Assembly: GCA_029560215.1 (NCBI GenBank)
Contig: JAKPZB010000091.1
Coordinates: 1 to 43,329 of the forward strand
DNA: 43,329 nt
Direction: 5' to 3'
Source: Methanobacteriota archaeon
GTDB lineage: Archaea > Thermoplasmatota > Thermoplasmata > Methanomassiliicoccales > UBA472
The position numbers were made by a program, and so were the translations under genes. Under the pieces are notes generated by a model. The model had not been told where the DNA came from and did no database searches. It was given only the letters and a program-made list of their open reading frames with translations. Within the stretch, counting starts at the first letter, position 1. Every line of letters starts with the position of its first letter. This document shows positions 1 through 8,909 of the stretch, in pieces.

Positions 1-14
1 GCCCGAGGTGTCCC

Positions 15-212
15 TTGGGAAAGAAAGAGAAGATGGCCTCGGTGCTCCATCTGGTGGGAGGAAAGCCGGAGAACGTGGAGAAGATCGTGGACGAGATCGA
101 CATGTTCTTCGATACGTTGAACGCCGAGCTGGAGGACTGGAAGGTTTCCATGGAGGAGTTCCCGGACGGCACGCGCATCTATGCCCGCTTCCAGGTGCTG
201 GTCAGGAAGTAG
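15..212 (+). CDS. small conserved hypothetical protein (possible start ATG 33, or upstream of the window)
   Basis: Open frame ending TAG at 210-212. C-terminal half (NAELEDWKVSMEEFPDGTRIYARF) resembles the 1723-1908 protein. No in-frame stop upstream, so the 5' end may lie outside the window. Confidence 0.6.
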   Translation: MGKKEKMASVLHLVGGKPENVEKIVDEIDMFFDTLNAELEDWKVSMEEFPDGTRIYARFQVLVRK

Positions 213-914
213 GTGCCCAAAATGCCCGAGGATGAGGAGGCTCCCCGCGAAAGGGTGCTGATGTGCGCGGCGGACTGGAAGGACCCCGAATGCCGCACGG
301 TCATCAGCGAGTTCCATAAGGAAGGCATCGACTCTGAGATACTGGACGTGGACCAGGACCTGCAGGGCTTCGAGAAGAAATGGGGCGACCAGGGTCCGGC
401 CAAGTTCCACAGCGAGTACCACAAGGAGGGAGCCCCGTACCTGGAGAAGGACGGCCTCAACGATTACCTCCCCTCCGGACCCGTGGAGCGCACCGGCCGT
501 TCGCCCAAGGACGCGGTCCTGGACCGAAAGCTTGACGCGGGCACGGTGGAGGTCATCACCTACGCCCTGTTCCGGGCCATCTTCGGTTACGGGGTGAACA
601 TACCCATCAAACGCCCGGGGGTGGTGGACATGGACGTCACCATCAAGGGCAAGGACATCAACATCAACACCAACGACTTCTACCTCAACGTCCCGGACCT
701 CATCGTCTGGAGGGTGGTGTACTCGCATCAGGGGACGCCGATCATGGAGTTCGGCCGGGGGGTGGACAAGGGCTTCAAGGTCCACCGTTGGCAGGCGCTC
801 AAATTGTTCCTGGCCCTGCGTTCCAGGTCCAAGAAGGCCACCAAGGCCCGCATGGCCGCGCGAAGGGCGGCCATGGAGGAGGCCGCCCGGGAGAAGGAGG
901 CCAGGGCGCGATGA
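213..914 (+). CDS. conserved hypothetical protein with basic Ala/Arg/Lys/Glu-rich C-terminal tail
   Basis: 233-aa ORF immediately downstream of the 15-212 stop. Its stop overlaps the next ATG (ATGA at 911-914), indicating translational coupling. Exact start uncertain. Confidence 0.75.
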   Translation: MPKMPEDEEAPRERVLMCAADWKDPECRTVISEFHKEGIDSEILDVDQDLQGFEKKWGDQGPAKFHSEYHKEGAPYLEKDGLNDYLPSGPVERTGRSPKDAVLDRKLDAGTVEVITYALFRAIFGYGVNIPIKRPGVVDMDVTIKGKDININTNDFYLNVPDLIVWRVVYSHQGTPIMEFGRGVDKGFKVHRWQALKLFLALRSRSKKATKARMAARRAAMEEAAREKEARAR

Positions 915-1726
915 CCCCGGTCCGCGACGACCAGATGGAGCATTTCCGGGACGTTCTCCGTTCCATCCACCTCATAATGGTCGAATCGTTCAAGTTGCGG
1001 CAGGTGAAGGTCACCCCGCTCGGTTCGGAGGGCTCCCGCCTTTCCATACCGATCAGGATCGACGGGGTGGACCGGACCGGCTCCCCGGTCCGTTATTTCG
1101 GCAAGATACTCGGCGGCAGCGACATCATGACCGAGAAGACCATCCAGTTCTTCAAGAACGTCTACCTGCAGATGGAGGGCCGTCCACCCCTGTTCAACTT
1201 CGACCGTTCGGCCAAGGAACTGGCGCTTCACCAGTATGAGACCATGGGCCAGGTGCACCGCCTGGGCATCCCCACCGCCAAGCCCCTGGGCACCTTCGCC
1301 TTGCCGGGAGGGATGTGGCTCTTCGTCGCCGAGTTCCTGGAGGCGGCGTCCTCCTCCACCAACAAGGTGAGCGAGGCGCAGCTGGACAAGGCTTTCGAGC
1401 ACCTTCGCCTGATGCACAGGAACGGCATATTCCACGGGGACATCAAGCCGGAGAACTTCCTGTTCGCCGACAAGGTTTACATCATGGACGTGGGCAACTT
1501 CCTGAGGGACGCTCCGGAAAAGGAGAAGCTGTCATACGATCTGGCATGCGCGCTGGCATCCTTCCTCGATCTGGCAACCCCGGAGAAACTGGTCAGGCTG
1601 GCTAAGGGCTACTACGGGGTTAGAGACATGAAGAGGGCGGCGGGCTATCTCGAACTGATCGGTCGCCGGCCGGATTTCCGGATGTCCGCTGAAAATATGA
1701 AAAGGTTGAAGGAGCTGATGTCCTAG
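911..1726 (+). CDS. atypical protein kinase-fold protein
   Basis: Motifs YFGKIL (candidate ATP-binding Lys), HGDIKPENFLF (catalytic loop HxDxxxxN) and IMDVGNF (DFG-like). Start at ATG 911, not the 788 start of the ORF track. Confidence 0.75.
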   Translation: MTPVRDDQMEHFRDVLRSIHLIMVESFKLRQVKVTPLGSEGSRLSIPIRIDGVDRTGSPVRYFGKILGGSDIMTEKTIQFFKNVYLQMEGRPPLFNFDRSAKELALHQYETMGQVHRLGIPTAKPLGTFALPGGMWLFVAEFLEAASSSTNKVSEAQLDKAFEHLRLMHRNGIFHGDIKPENFLFADKVYIMDVGNFLRDAPEKEKLSYDLACALASFLDLATPEKLVRLAKGYYGVRDMKRAAGYLELIGRRPDFRMSAENMKRLKELMS

Positions 1727-1908
1727 GAGGGCTCCTTCTTCTTGAGCAGGGCCTTGGCCGCGAACTCCACGCGTATGCCTTCCTTGGTCTCCTCGACCGA
1801 GAACTTCCATTGCTCGATGTTGGCGTTGTAGTCCTTGAACAGCTTCTTCAGTTCCTGGCCTTTCTCGTTGAGCACTACGGTAACGTCCTTCTCGGGCATG
1901 TGGGGCAC
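1723..1908 (-). CDS. small conserved hypothetical protein, paralog of 15-212
   Basis: 61-aa ORF; NANIEQWKFSVEETKEGIRVEFAAKALLKKK aligns without gaps to the 15-212 product. Confidence 0.65.
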   Translation of the reverse strand: MPHMPEKDVTVVLNEKGQELKKLFKDYNANIEQWKFSVEETKEGIRVEFAAKALLKKKEPS

Positions 1909-1954
1909 ACCTGTGGACGGAACTATGGCGGCCCGGGATAGATTAAGGTTTGGC

Positions 1955-3607
1955 TCAGACGTCCGGCCACAGTTCGGCGGCCATCTCCCGGAGCTTGACC
2001 TTCATGATCTTACCGCTAGCGGTCATGGGGTAATCGTCCACGAAGTGCACGTGCTTGGGGATCTTGTAGAAGGCGATCTGTCCGCGGCAGTGGTCCACGA
2101 TGTCCTCGACCGTCAGGTTCGCCCCCGGCCTCAGCTTGACGAAGGCCGCGGGAAGCTCGCCGTACTTGGCCGACGGCAGACCGACCACCTGGACGTCCGC
2201 CACGCCTTCTATGTGGTGTATGAAGTCCTCCACCTCCTTGGGGTAGATGTTCTCCCCGCCGCGGATGATCATGTCCTTGAGGCGCCCGGTGACCGCGTAG
2301 TAACCGTCCTCGTCCTCCATTCCGATGTCCCCGGAGTGCAGCCAGCCGTCCTTGTCGATGGCCTTGGCGGTCTCCGCGGGCATCTTGTAGTAGCCTTTCA
2401 TCACGTTGTGGCCGCGGCAGCACAGCTCGCCGTGCTTTCCCGGCCCAAGATGCTCTCCGGTTTCGGGATCTATGATCGCCACCTCGATGCCCGGGAACGC
2501 CTTTCCCACGGTGGAACATTTCTTGGCCAGGCTCTTTTCGTCGTAACGCGTCTGGGTCATGGCCGGGCTCGACTCGGTGAGGCCGAAGACGATGGTCACT
2601 TCGCGCATGTTCATGCGTTCCACGCACTCCTCCATGGTCTTCACCGGGCAGGGTGAGCCGGCCATTATGCCGGTGCGCAGGGTGGAGAAGTCGAACTTGT
2701 CGAACAGCCTGTGCTCCAGGATGCTGATGAACATGGTCGGTACGCCGTACAGGGCGGTGCAGCGCTCCCTCTCCACGGACATCATGACGTTCACCGGGTC
2801 GTACTTCTCCAGTATGACCATGGTGGAGGCGTGGTTGAGACAGGCCATGACCGCCAGCACGCAGCCGAAGCAGTGGAAGAGCGGAACCGGTATGCATACC
2901 CGGTCGGCGGGGGTGAAGTTCTCGTTCACCCCCACCCAGTAGCCGTTGTTGGTGATGTTGAAATGGGTGAGCATGACCCCTTTGGGGAAGCCGGTGGTCC
3001 CCGAGGTGTACTGCATGTTGACGACGTCGTGGGTGGATAGTTCGCCTTGCCTCTGGAGGTACTCCTCATCGCTCACCGCCACGCTCATGGCCAGGAGCTC
3101 GTTCCAGGAGTACATGCCCCGGTGCTTCTCCGGGCCCAGGAAGAGCACGCGCTTGAGGTGCGGGTAGTTGTTCGAACGAAGCTGCCCCCGGGGCTGCTCC
3201 TTGAGCTCGGGTATCAGCTCATATAGCGTTTTCACGTAGTCAGTGTCCCGGTAACCGTCGATCGCGAAGATGTTCTCGCAGTCCGATTGCTTTAGCAGGT
3301 AGTCGATCTCCGCGTTGCGGTAGTTGATGTTGATCGTCAGCAGTATGGCCCCGATCTTCGCGGTGGCGAACTGCAGGGTCACCCAGTGAGGGACGTTCGT
3401 CGCCCAAACCGCCACCTTTTCCCCCTTCTTGAGGCCCAGGGCCATGAGACCCTTGGCCGCCTTATCGACCGTATCCCGGAACTCCCTCCAGGTCTGCCGG
3501 TAGTCCCGGTCGGCGTAGACCACCGCGTCGTTGTCCGGAACCCTATCCACGGCCTCGTCCAGCAGCTGGCCGATGGTGGCCTCCCGGGTGATGTTCTCCC
3601 TCGGCAT
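1955..3607 (-). CDS. AMP-dependent acyl-CoA synthetase/ligase
   Basis: 550 aa with the P-loop-like motif YTSGTTGFPKGVMLTH, VFGLTESSP, GWLHSGDIGMEDEDGYYAVTGRLKDMIIRGGENIYPKEVE and C-terminal MTASGKIMKVKLRE. Confidence 0.93.
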   Translation of the reverse strand: MPRENITREATIGQLLDEAVDRVPDNDAVVYADRDYRQTWREFRDTVDKAAKGLMALGLKKGEKVAVWATNVPHWVTLQFATAKIGAILLTININYRNAEIDYLLKQSDCENIFAIDGYRDTDYVKTLYELIPELKEQPRGQLRSNNYPHLKRVLFLGPEKHRGMYSWNELLAMSVAVSDEEYLQRQGELSTHDVVNMQYTSGTTGFPKGVMLTHFNITNNGYWVGVNENFTPADRVCIPVPLFHCFGCVLAVMACLNHASTMVILEKYDPVNVMMSVERERCTALYGVPTMFISILEHRLFDKFDFSTLRTGIMAGSPCPVKTMEECVERMNMREVTIVFGLTESSPAMTQTRYDEKSLAKKCSTVGKAFPGIEVAIIDPETGEHLGPGKHGELCCRGHNVMKGYYKMPAETAKAIDKDGWLHSGDIGMEDEDGYYAVTGRLKDMIIRGGENIYPKEVEDFIHHIEGVADVQVVGLPSAKYGELPAAFVKLRPGANLTVEDIVDHCRGQIAFYKIPKHVHFVDDYPMTASGKIMKVKLREMAAELWPDV

Positions 3608-3616
3608 CGGCTCACC

Positions 3617-4180
3617 TCAGATGGGGGTATAGATCACGGCGAAAATCTCCGCCGCCTCCCCGTTCGCCGCGCCCAGGTGGTGAGGCACCACGGAATTGTA
3701 GTGCATGGAGTCGCCCTCTTGCAGGTAGAACCTCTCCTTCCCGTACACCAATTCCACCTCGCCCTTGACCACGATGACGAACTCCTCGCCTTCGTGGGAG
3801 GAGGTGCAGGTGTCGTCGCAAGGCTGCACCACTATGTACAGCGGCTCCATGTGACGGTCGGTCTTGCCCTTGGCCAGGGGATAGTAGTGGTACTTGCCGA
3901 CCGCCCCCTCCTTGTGGGCGGCGGTCTCCTCGGTCCGGTCCTTGTAACGGGTGATGACCGGGTCCGGGCGGACCTGGTCGTCCATGAAGGTGCCCAGTCT
4001 CTGCCCCAGCGCCCTGGAGAGCTTGACCAGCACGCCCAGGGGCGGATAGACCTCCCCCGCCTCGGCCTTACGCACCAAACTGGCCTCCACGCCGGCGTTC
4101 TTGGCCAGGTCCTCCACGCTCATGTTCAATCTCTCGCGATAGGCGCTTATCCGCGTACCAAGTTTGTCAGGAGTGGTCAA
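3617..4180 (-). CDS. XRE-family HTH plus cupin-domain transcriptional regulator
   Basis: N-terminal HTH (LGTRISAYRERLNMSVEDLAKNAGVEASLVRKAEAGE) and C-terminal cupin barrel (EGEEFVIVVKGEVELVYGKERFYLQEGDSMHYNSVVPHHLG). Probable TTG start at 4180. Confidence 0.9.
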   Translation of the reverse strand: MTTPDKLGTRISAYRERLNMSVEDLAKNAGVEASLVRKAEAGEVYPPLGVLVKLSRALGQRLGTFMDDQVRPDPVITRYKDRTEETAAHKEGAVGKYHYYPLAKGKTDRHMEPLYIVVQPCDDTCTSSHEGEEFVIVVKGEVELVYGKERFYLQEGDSMHYNSVVPHHLGAANGEAAEIFAVIYTPI

Positions 4181-4268
4181 TCGGTCATCCTCCGGTCAGC
4201 CAGGCATCAGGCCCAGGTCCGTAATGTCCTAACCTAAACCGCTGGACGTTTAAGAAACTTACTTAATG

Positions 4269-4282
4269 TGGTCATTTGACCA
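4269..4282. promoter_or_regulatory. 14-nt perfect palindrome, putative operator upstream of the XRE-cupin regulator
   Basis: TGGTCA-TT-TGACCA, about 90 bp upstream of the 4180 start. Confidence 0.5.
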
Positions 4283-4287
4283 ACGTA

Positions 4288-4321
4288 ATAAGAAAAAATG
4301 AGCAGAGTGCTTGAGCACTCT
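4288..4321 (-). terminator. hairpin plus T-run downstream of the 2-oxoacid oxidoreductase operon
   Basis: On the minus strand, just after the TGA stop: AGAGTGCT-CA-AGCACTCT (8-bp perfect stem) then GCTCATTTTTTCTTATT. Confidence 0.6.
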
Positions 4322-5718
4322 CATAAATTGTTCTTCGCCCAATCGAAAGCCGCCTGGAACACCTTCCGGTTCCTCTCCACCAGGGCCGGCTTGGCCGCGA
4401 AGCTGGCGTCGAGCGCCGCGAGCACCTTCTCCAAGGGAAGGCCGTGCAGATCCAGGGCCGTCAGCGCGACGAGCAGCGCGGTATTGGCCGCCTTGGGCGT
4501 TCCCGCCTCCGCCGCGATCCGGGCGGCGGGGAAGGCCATCACCCTCACCCCTTCCCGGGCCTTCGGCTCCGGCAGGGAGGCCTCGTGGATCACGACGCCT
4601 CCGGCGGGCACGGTCGCGGCGAACTTCTCCGCCGCCTGCTGGCTCATGGCCACCAGGACGTCCGGCGAGTCGACCGCGGGCGATCCCACCTCCTTTCCGC
4701 TGACCACCACCGAGCAGGAGGCGTAACCGCCCCTCTGTTCCGGCCCGTAGCTGGGGAGCCAGGATACGAAGCGGCCGGATGCTCCGGCGGCCTCCGCCAC
4801 CACCAATCCCAGCGATAGCACGCCCTGGCCTCCAAAACCGGAGAACTTGAACCGGCGCTCCTTGAAACCCGGATCGACCTTGGCCGCGGGGCCTTCGTGC
4901 CCCTTGCCCAACAGCTCCTCGATGGTCGATCGGGGGACGGGGTTCGCCACCGGCGCCGGCTCGGCGGAGCGGTCCCGGAAGTTGCCCAACGGGAACACCT
5001 TCTCCATCTGATCGTTGACGAACCGGGCGGAGGCGACAGGGTCCATGCGCCAGTTGGTCGGGCAGGGGGAGAGGAACTCCACGAAGGCGTACCCTTTGCC
5101 GTCCCTTTGGATCTCCAGGGCCTTGCGCATCGCCTTCTTGGCCTGCATGATGCGCTTGGTGTCGGAAACGGAAACCCGCTCGATGAACATCGGGGCGTCC
5201 AATTGGTTCAGCATCTCGCACACCTTCAGCGGATAACCTTCCTTGACCGGATCGCGGCCGAAGGGCGTGGTGGTGGTTCTCTGGCCGAGCATGGTGGTCG
5301 GGGCCATCTGCCCGCCGGTCATGGCGTATATGGAATTGTTCACGAAGAAGCAGGCGAAATGCTCACCGCGGTTCGCCGCCTGGAAGGCGTTGTTGAAACC
5401 GATCGCTCCCAGATCGCCATCTCCCTGATAGGATATGACCACCTTTCCCGGTAGGGCGCGCGAAACGCCGGTGGCCACCGCGGACGCCCGTCCGTGCGGC
5501 CCGGCCACGTTCCCGCAGTCGAAGTAGTGGAAGCAGAAGGCCGCGCATCCCACCGGCGAAACGAAGACGGTGCGGTCCTGGATGCCCAGCTCGGCCATGG
5601 CCTCCCCGATGAGCTTGTGGATGATCCCGTGGCCGCAGCCGGGGCAGTAATGCGTGGCCTTCGTACCGGGTTCCTTCCGGTCGAAGGTCTCGTAGAATCC
5701 CTTGGCCTTCCGGATCAT
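4321..5718 (-). CDS. 2-oxoacid:ferredoxin oxidoreductase (2-ketoisovalerate-type), fused TPP-binding (beta) and gamma subunits
   Basis: N-terminal TPP-domain motifs ([56 protein letters not shown]). C-terminal gamma-subunit motifs ([43 protein letters not shown]). Confidence 0.9.
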   Translation of the reverse strand: MIRKAKGFYETFDRKEPGTKATHYCPGCGHGIIHKLIGEAMAELGIQDRTVFVSPVGCAAFCFHYFDCGNVAGPHGRASAVATGVSRALPGKVVISYQGDGDLGAIGFNNAFQAANRGEHFACFFVNNSIYAMTGGQMAPTTMLGQRTTTTPFGRDPVKEGYPLKVCEMLNQLDAPMFIERVSVSDTKRIMQAKKAMRKALEIQRDGKGYAFVEFLSPCPTNWRMDPVASARFVNDQMEKVFPLGNFRDRSAEPAPVANPVPRSTIEELLGKGHEGPAAKVDPGFKERRFKFSGFGGQGVLSLGLVVAEAAGASGRFVSWLPSYGPEQRGGYASCSVVVSGKEVGSPAVDSPDVLVAMSQQAAEKFAATVPAGGVVIHEASLPEPKAREGVRVMAFPAARIAAEAGTPKAANTALLVALTALDLHGLPLEKVLAALDASFAAKPALVERNRKVFQAAFDWAKNNL

Positions 5719-6770
5719 GCCCTCGCCTCCAGCATCTCGCGGGCTCGAAGCACCACGTCCTCCACCGTCATCATGTTCCCGCCCATTCGGTTGATGAGTT
5801 CGACATCGCAGTCGATCTTGCGGTCCAGATGCAATAGCACATCGTCCCGGTACTGCCCGTTGCTTAGCTCCACCGCCAGCAGCTTCCCGGCCTTGGCCGC
5901 CTTGTTGAGCGCCTTCGCCGGGAACGGGAACAGGGTGAGCGGATGGAACAGTCCGGCCTTCACGTTTTGGGACCTCAGCTCGTCCACGGCGGAGCGGGCT
6001 ATCCGGGAGCAGGTCCCGTATCCGGTCAGCACGATCTCCGCGTCGCCGGTCTTATAAGATTCGGAGAGGGCGTCGGCCTCCATCGAGGCGTACTTTTCCT
6101 GCAGCATCCAGTTATGCCGCTCCTGCAGCTCGTTGTCCAGGTATATCGACGACACCAGGTTCCCGCGGGTGTCGGCGTCCCCATGCACCGCCCAGGAGGA
6201 GGTTTCCGGACGGGGCGATTCCATTTTCGGAAGTTGCAGGAACTCCATCATCTGGCCGAGAACGGCGTCCGCCAGTACCACGACCGGATTGCGGTACTTG
6301 AAGGCCATCTCGAAGGCCTTGATGGTCAGGTCGCACATCTCCTGGACGGAGGCGGGGGCCAGCACGATGTTGTGGAAGTTGCCGTGACCGCCGCCCTTCA
6401 CCGCCTGATTGTAATCGCCCTGCTCCGGGCCGATATTGCCCAGGCCGGGTCCCACCCGCTGAACGTTGACGATGACCGCCGGGAGCTGCGCCCCGGCCAG
6501 GTAGGACAGGCCTTCCTGCATGAGCGATATCCCGGGTCCGGAGGAGGCGGTCATGGCCAGCTTACCGGCCGAGGCCGCCCCGAAGATCATGTTGATGGTG
6601 CCGGTCTCACACTCCGCCTGGAGGTGCTCCCTTCCCAGCTGCGGGAAGTACTCCGCCACGGCGTGCGCGATATCGCTCGCCGGTGTGATCGGATAGCCGA
6701 AATAGGTGTCGCATCCCGCGTAGACGGCGCCGATGGCCACCGCCTCGTTGCCCTTGACGAACTTCCTCAT
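5715..6770 (-). CDS. 2-oxoacid:ferredoxin oxidoreductase alpha subunit
   Basis: [79 protein letters not shown]; 4-bp overlap with the downstream beta-gamma gene. Confidence 0.92.
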   Translation of the reverse strand: MRKFVKGNEAVAIGAVYAGCDTYFGYPITPASDIAHAVAEYFPQLGREHLQAECETGTINMIFGAASAGKLAMTASSGPGISLMQEGLSYLAGAQLPAVIVNVQRVGPGLGNIGPEQGDYNQAVKGGGHGNFHNIVLAPASVQEMCDLTIKAFEMAFKYRNPVVVLADAVLGQMMEFLQLPKMESPRPETSSWAVHGDADTRGNLVSSIYLDNELQERHNWMLQEKYASMEADALSESYKTGDAEIVLTGYGTCSRIARSAVDELRSQNVKAGLFHPLTLFPFPAKALNKAAKAGKLLAVELSNGQYRDDVLLHLDRKIDCDVELINRMGGNMMTVEDVVLRAREMLEARA

Positions 6771-7003
6771 TGCCCATCCCTCCCATCGTCCACCTGTACC
6801 GCATAAGGTTCTGGGCAGTTATAGAAGCAGGCGGCGCAGCCGATACATCCCTCACCAACGTATTCGACGGCATTGTAGCCGCGGCGGTTGACGCGGCCGG
6901 AGAGGCGCAATACCTTCTTGGGGCAGGCGGCCACGCAGCGGCCGCAACCCTTGCACTCGTTCTCGTCGATGATGGGGCGGGAGATCCTCTTCTCGGTGCT
7001 CAT
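6767..7003 (-). CDS. 4Fe-4S ferredoxin-type delta subunit of 2-oxoacid:ferredoxin oxidoreductase
   Basis: Two clusters: [12 protein letters not shown] and [12 protein letters not shown]; overlaps the alpha subunit start by 4 bp. Confidence 0.9.
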   Translation of the reverse strand: MSTEKRISRPIIDENECKGCGRCVAACPKKVLRLSGRVNRRGYNAVEYVGEGCIGCAACFYNCPEPYAVQVDDGRDGQ

Positions 7004-7067
7004 CGCCTATCTGGATAGAGGGTCGGTACTTAAAGTTACTTCAACCTGCTTCGTCGGTGCGCCTGGC

Positions 7068-7877
7068 TCAGGTGCTACCGTATTTCCGCACGTGTTCCCA
7101 GGCCTCATAGAGGTCCGGGTCCTTGTCCGGTCCGTCGTACAGTCCCATGTCCTTTCGCTGGAACAACTTGCGGTCCTCGCCCACCGGACAGACCTTGATG
7201 CATATGCCGCAGGGGGAGCGATACCTCTTCTTCAGTTCGATGCTCCGCTTGGAACACTTGACCTTGTCTATGGACGCCCGCGGATAATCGATATCGCCGA
7301 TGGCTTGCACCGGGCAGGCCTTGATGCAGCGGTGGCAGCGAACGCACAGCGACCTTTCCATGGGCTTTCCGGGCGGAATGTCGGCCGTGGTGAAGACGGA
7401 TACGAAGCGCACCCTGGGCCCAAACTCCTTGGTGAGCAGCATGTTGTTCAGGCCGAAGGTCCCCAGCCCTGCCAGGTAAGCGGCGTGGCGGTGGGAGAAG
7501 AATGCATAGGGATTATCGACCAGCACCTCCACCGATCCGTAGCCGTCCCTGGGGACGTACACCGAGGCGTGGCCCAGGCTGTTCAGCAGCTCCGAGAGCT
7601 GATAGGCCCTCTCATCCAGCTGGGTGTTGAGGTTCGTGTACAGCTCCTTGTACCAGATAGAGGGGGAGGTCTCCAGGATCGGAAGCGTGACTGGAAGCCC
7701 CAGGACCACCACGGTGCGGCATCCCGGGAATATCGCCTTGGGGCTGAACTCCTGGGGTGGGAAAGGTCCGAACGGCGGGTCGTCCCAACTGTCGGCGGAG
7801 GCGAAACCGACCATCTCGACCCCCCATTCTCGGCAGCGGTCCATTATCTTCCGGCGCAGGTCGGCGCTCATGCCCAA
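7068..7877 (-). CDS. 4Fe-4S double-cluster protein, QueG-like reductase family
   Basis: LCVRCHRCIKACPVQAI and CGICIKVCPVGEDR motifs, with upstream LAGLGTFGLNNMLLTKEFGPRVRFVSVFT typical of the QueG-like fold. Substrate unknown. Confidence 0.75.
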   Translation of the reverse strand: MGMSADLRRKIMDRCREWGVEMVGFASADSWDDPPFGPFPPQEFSPKAIFPGCRTVVVLGLPVTLPILETSPSIWYKELYTNLNTQLDERAYQLSELLNSLGHASVYVPRDGYGSVEVLVDNPYAFFSHRHAAYLAGLGTFGLNNMLLTKEFGPRVRFVSVFTTADIPPGKPMERSLCVRCHRCIKACPVQAIGDIDYPRASIDKVKCSKRSIELKKRYRSPCGICIKVCPVGEDRKLFQRKDMGLYDGPDKDPDLYEAWEHVRKYGST

Positions 7878-7916
7878 TGGAACGCCGTGGAAAATAGAAA
7901 TAGATGCCCCTTCGCC

Positions 7917-8909
7917 TCAGCTCAAACGCTCGGCCACCCGCTCCGCGAACTCCATGGTACCAAGCGTACCGCCGAGGTCCCGGGTCCGGTCCCCCTCGGT
8001 CAAGGTCTGCACCAGGGCGGACTGCAGCCGGCTGGCGGCGTCCATCTTCTTCAGGAACTCCAGCATCAGGCAGGCCGACAGTATCGTGGCCGAGGGGTTG
8101 GCGATCCCCCTGCCGGCGATGTCCGGGGCGCTGCCGTGAACCGGTTCGAAAAGTCCGAAGTGATCGCTCAGGTTGGCGGAAGGGGCCATCCCCAATCCTC
8201 CGGTCAGGGCGGCCGCCTCGTCCGAGAGGATGTCGCCGTAAAGGTTCAAGGTCACTATGCACTGGAACTGCTTGGGCTTGGAGATCATCGCCGCGGCCAC
8301 CGCGTCCACGATCATATCGTCGGCCTCCATCCCGCTGCCGCTCATCACCTCGTAGAACACCTTTCGGAACAGGCCGTCCGATTTCCTCAGGACGTTGGCC
8401 TTGTGCACGCAGGTGATCTTGTTGAAGCCCATGACCCTGGAGACCTTGATGGCCTTCTCCACGATCCGGCGGCAGCCCTTCTCGCTGACCACCCGTTCGA
8501 GGACGACCGCGCCCTCCTCCTCCCGCTCGCGGCCGGTGTACATCCCCTCGGTGTTCTCCCGGACGATCACCGCGTTCAGGTCTACCACCTTGAACTCCGG
8601 GAGTATGGGGAAGCAGGGGCGGATGTTGGCGTAGAGGTCGAAATGCTTGCGCAGCTGCAGCAGCGGCGATCGGTAGCAGGGGTCCGGCGTGACCGGCGAA
8701 GTGATGGCCCCGAACAGCACGGCCTTGGAGGATTCCAGGGTCCGGAGGGTCTGCGCCGGGAGGTACTCGCCCGTCCTCTCGAAGCAGTTCAGCCCCATGT
8801 GCGCCTTCACGAACTCCAGGTCCAGGTCCATCTGTTCCAGGATGTGCATGGTGGCGCCCACCACCTCGGGGCCGATCCCGTCCCCGCCCATCACCGCCAC
8901 TCTGGTCAT
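7917..8909 (-). CDS. isocitrate/isopropylmalate dehydrogenase family protein
   Basis: MGGDGIGPEVV, VRENTEGMYTGRE, THKANVL-like CVHKANVLRKSDGLF, NLYGDILSDEAAALTGGLGMAPSANL, FEPVHGSAPDIAGRGIANPSATILS. Confidence 0.93.
   Translation of the reverse strand: MTRVAVMGGDGIGPEVVGATMHILEQMDLDLEFVKAHMGLNCFERTGEYLPAQTLRTLESSKAVLFGAITSPVTPDPCYRSPLLQLRKHFDLYANIRPCFPILPEFKVVDLNAVIVRENTEGMYTGREREEEGAVVLERVVSEKGCRRIVEKAIKVSRVMGFNKITCVHKANVLRKSDGLFRKVFYEVMSGSGMEADDMIVDAVAAAMISKPKQFQCIVTLNLYGDILSDEAAALTGGLGMAPSANLSDHFGLFEPVHGSAPDIAGRGIANPSATILSACLMLEFLKKMDAASRLQSALVQTLTEGDRTRDLGGTLGTMEFAERVAERLS

Noticed and set aside
788-910. N-terminal extension of the kinase ORF
   Set aside because: Overlaps the preceding 213-914 gene in another frame; ATG 911 gives standard ATGA coupling.
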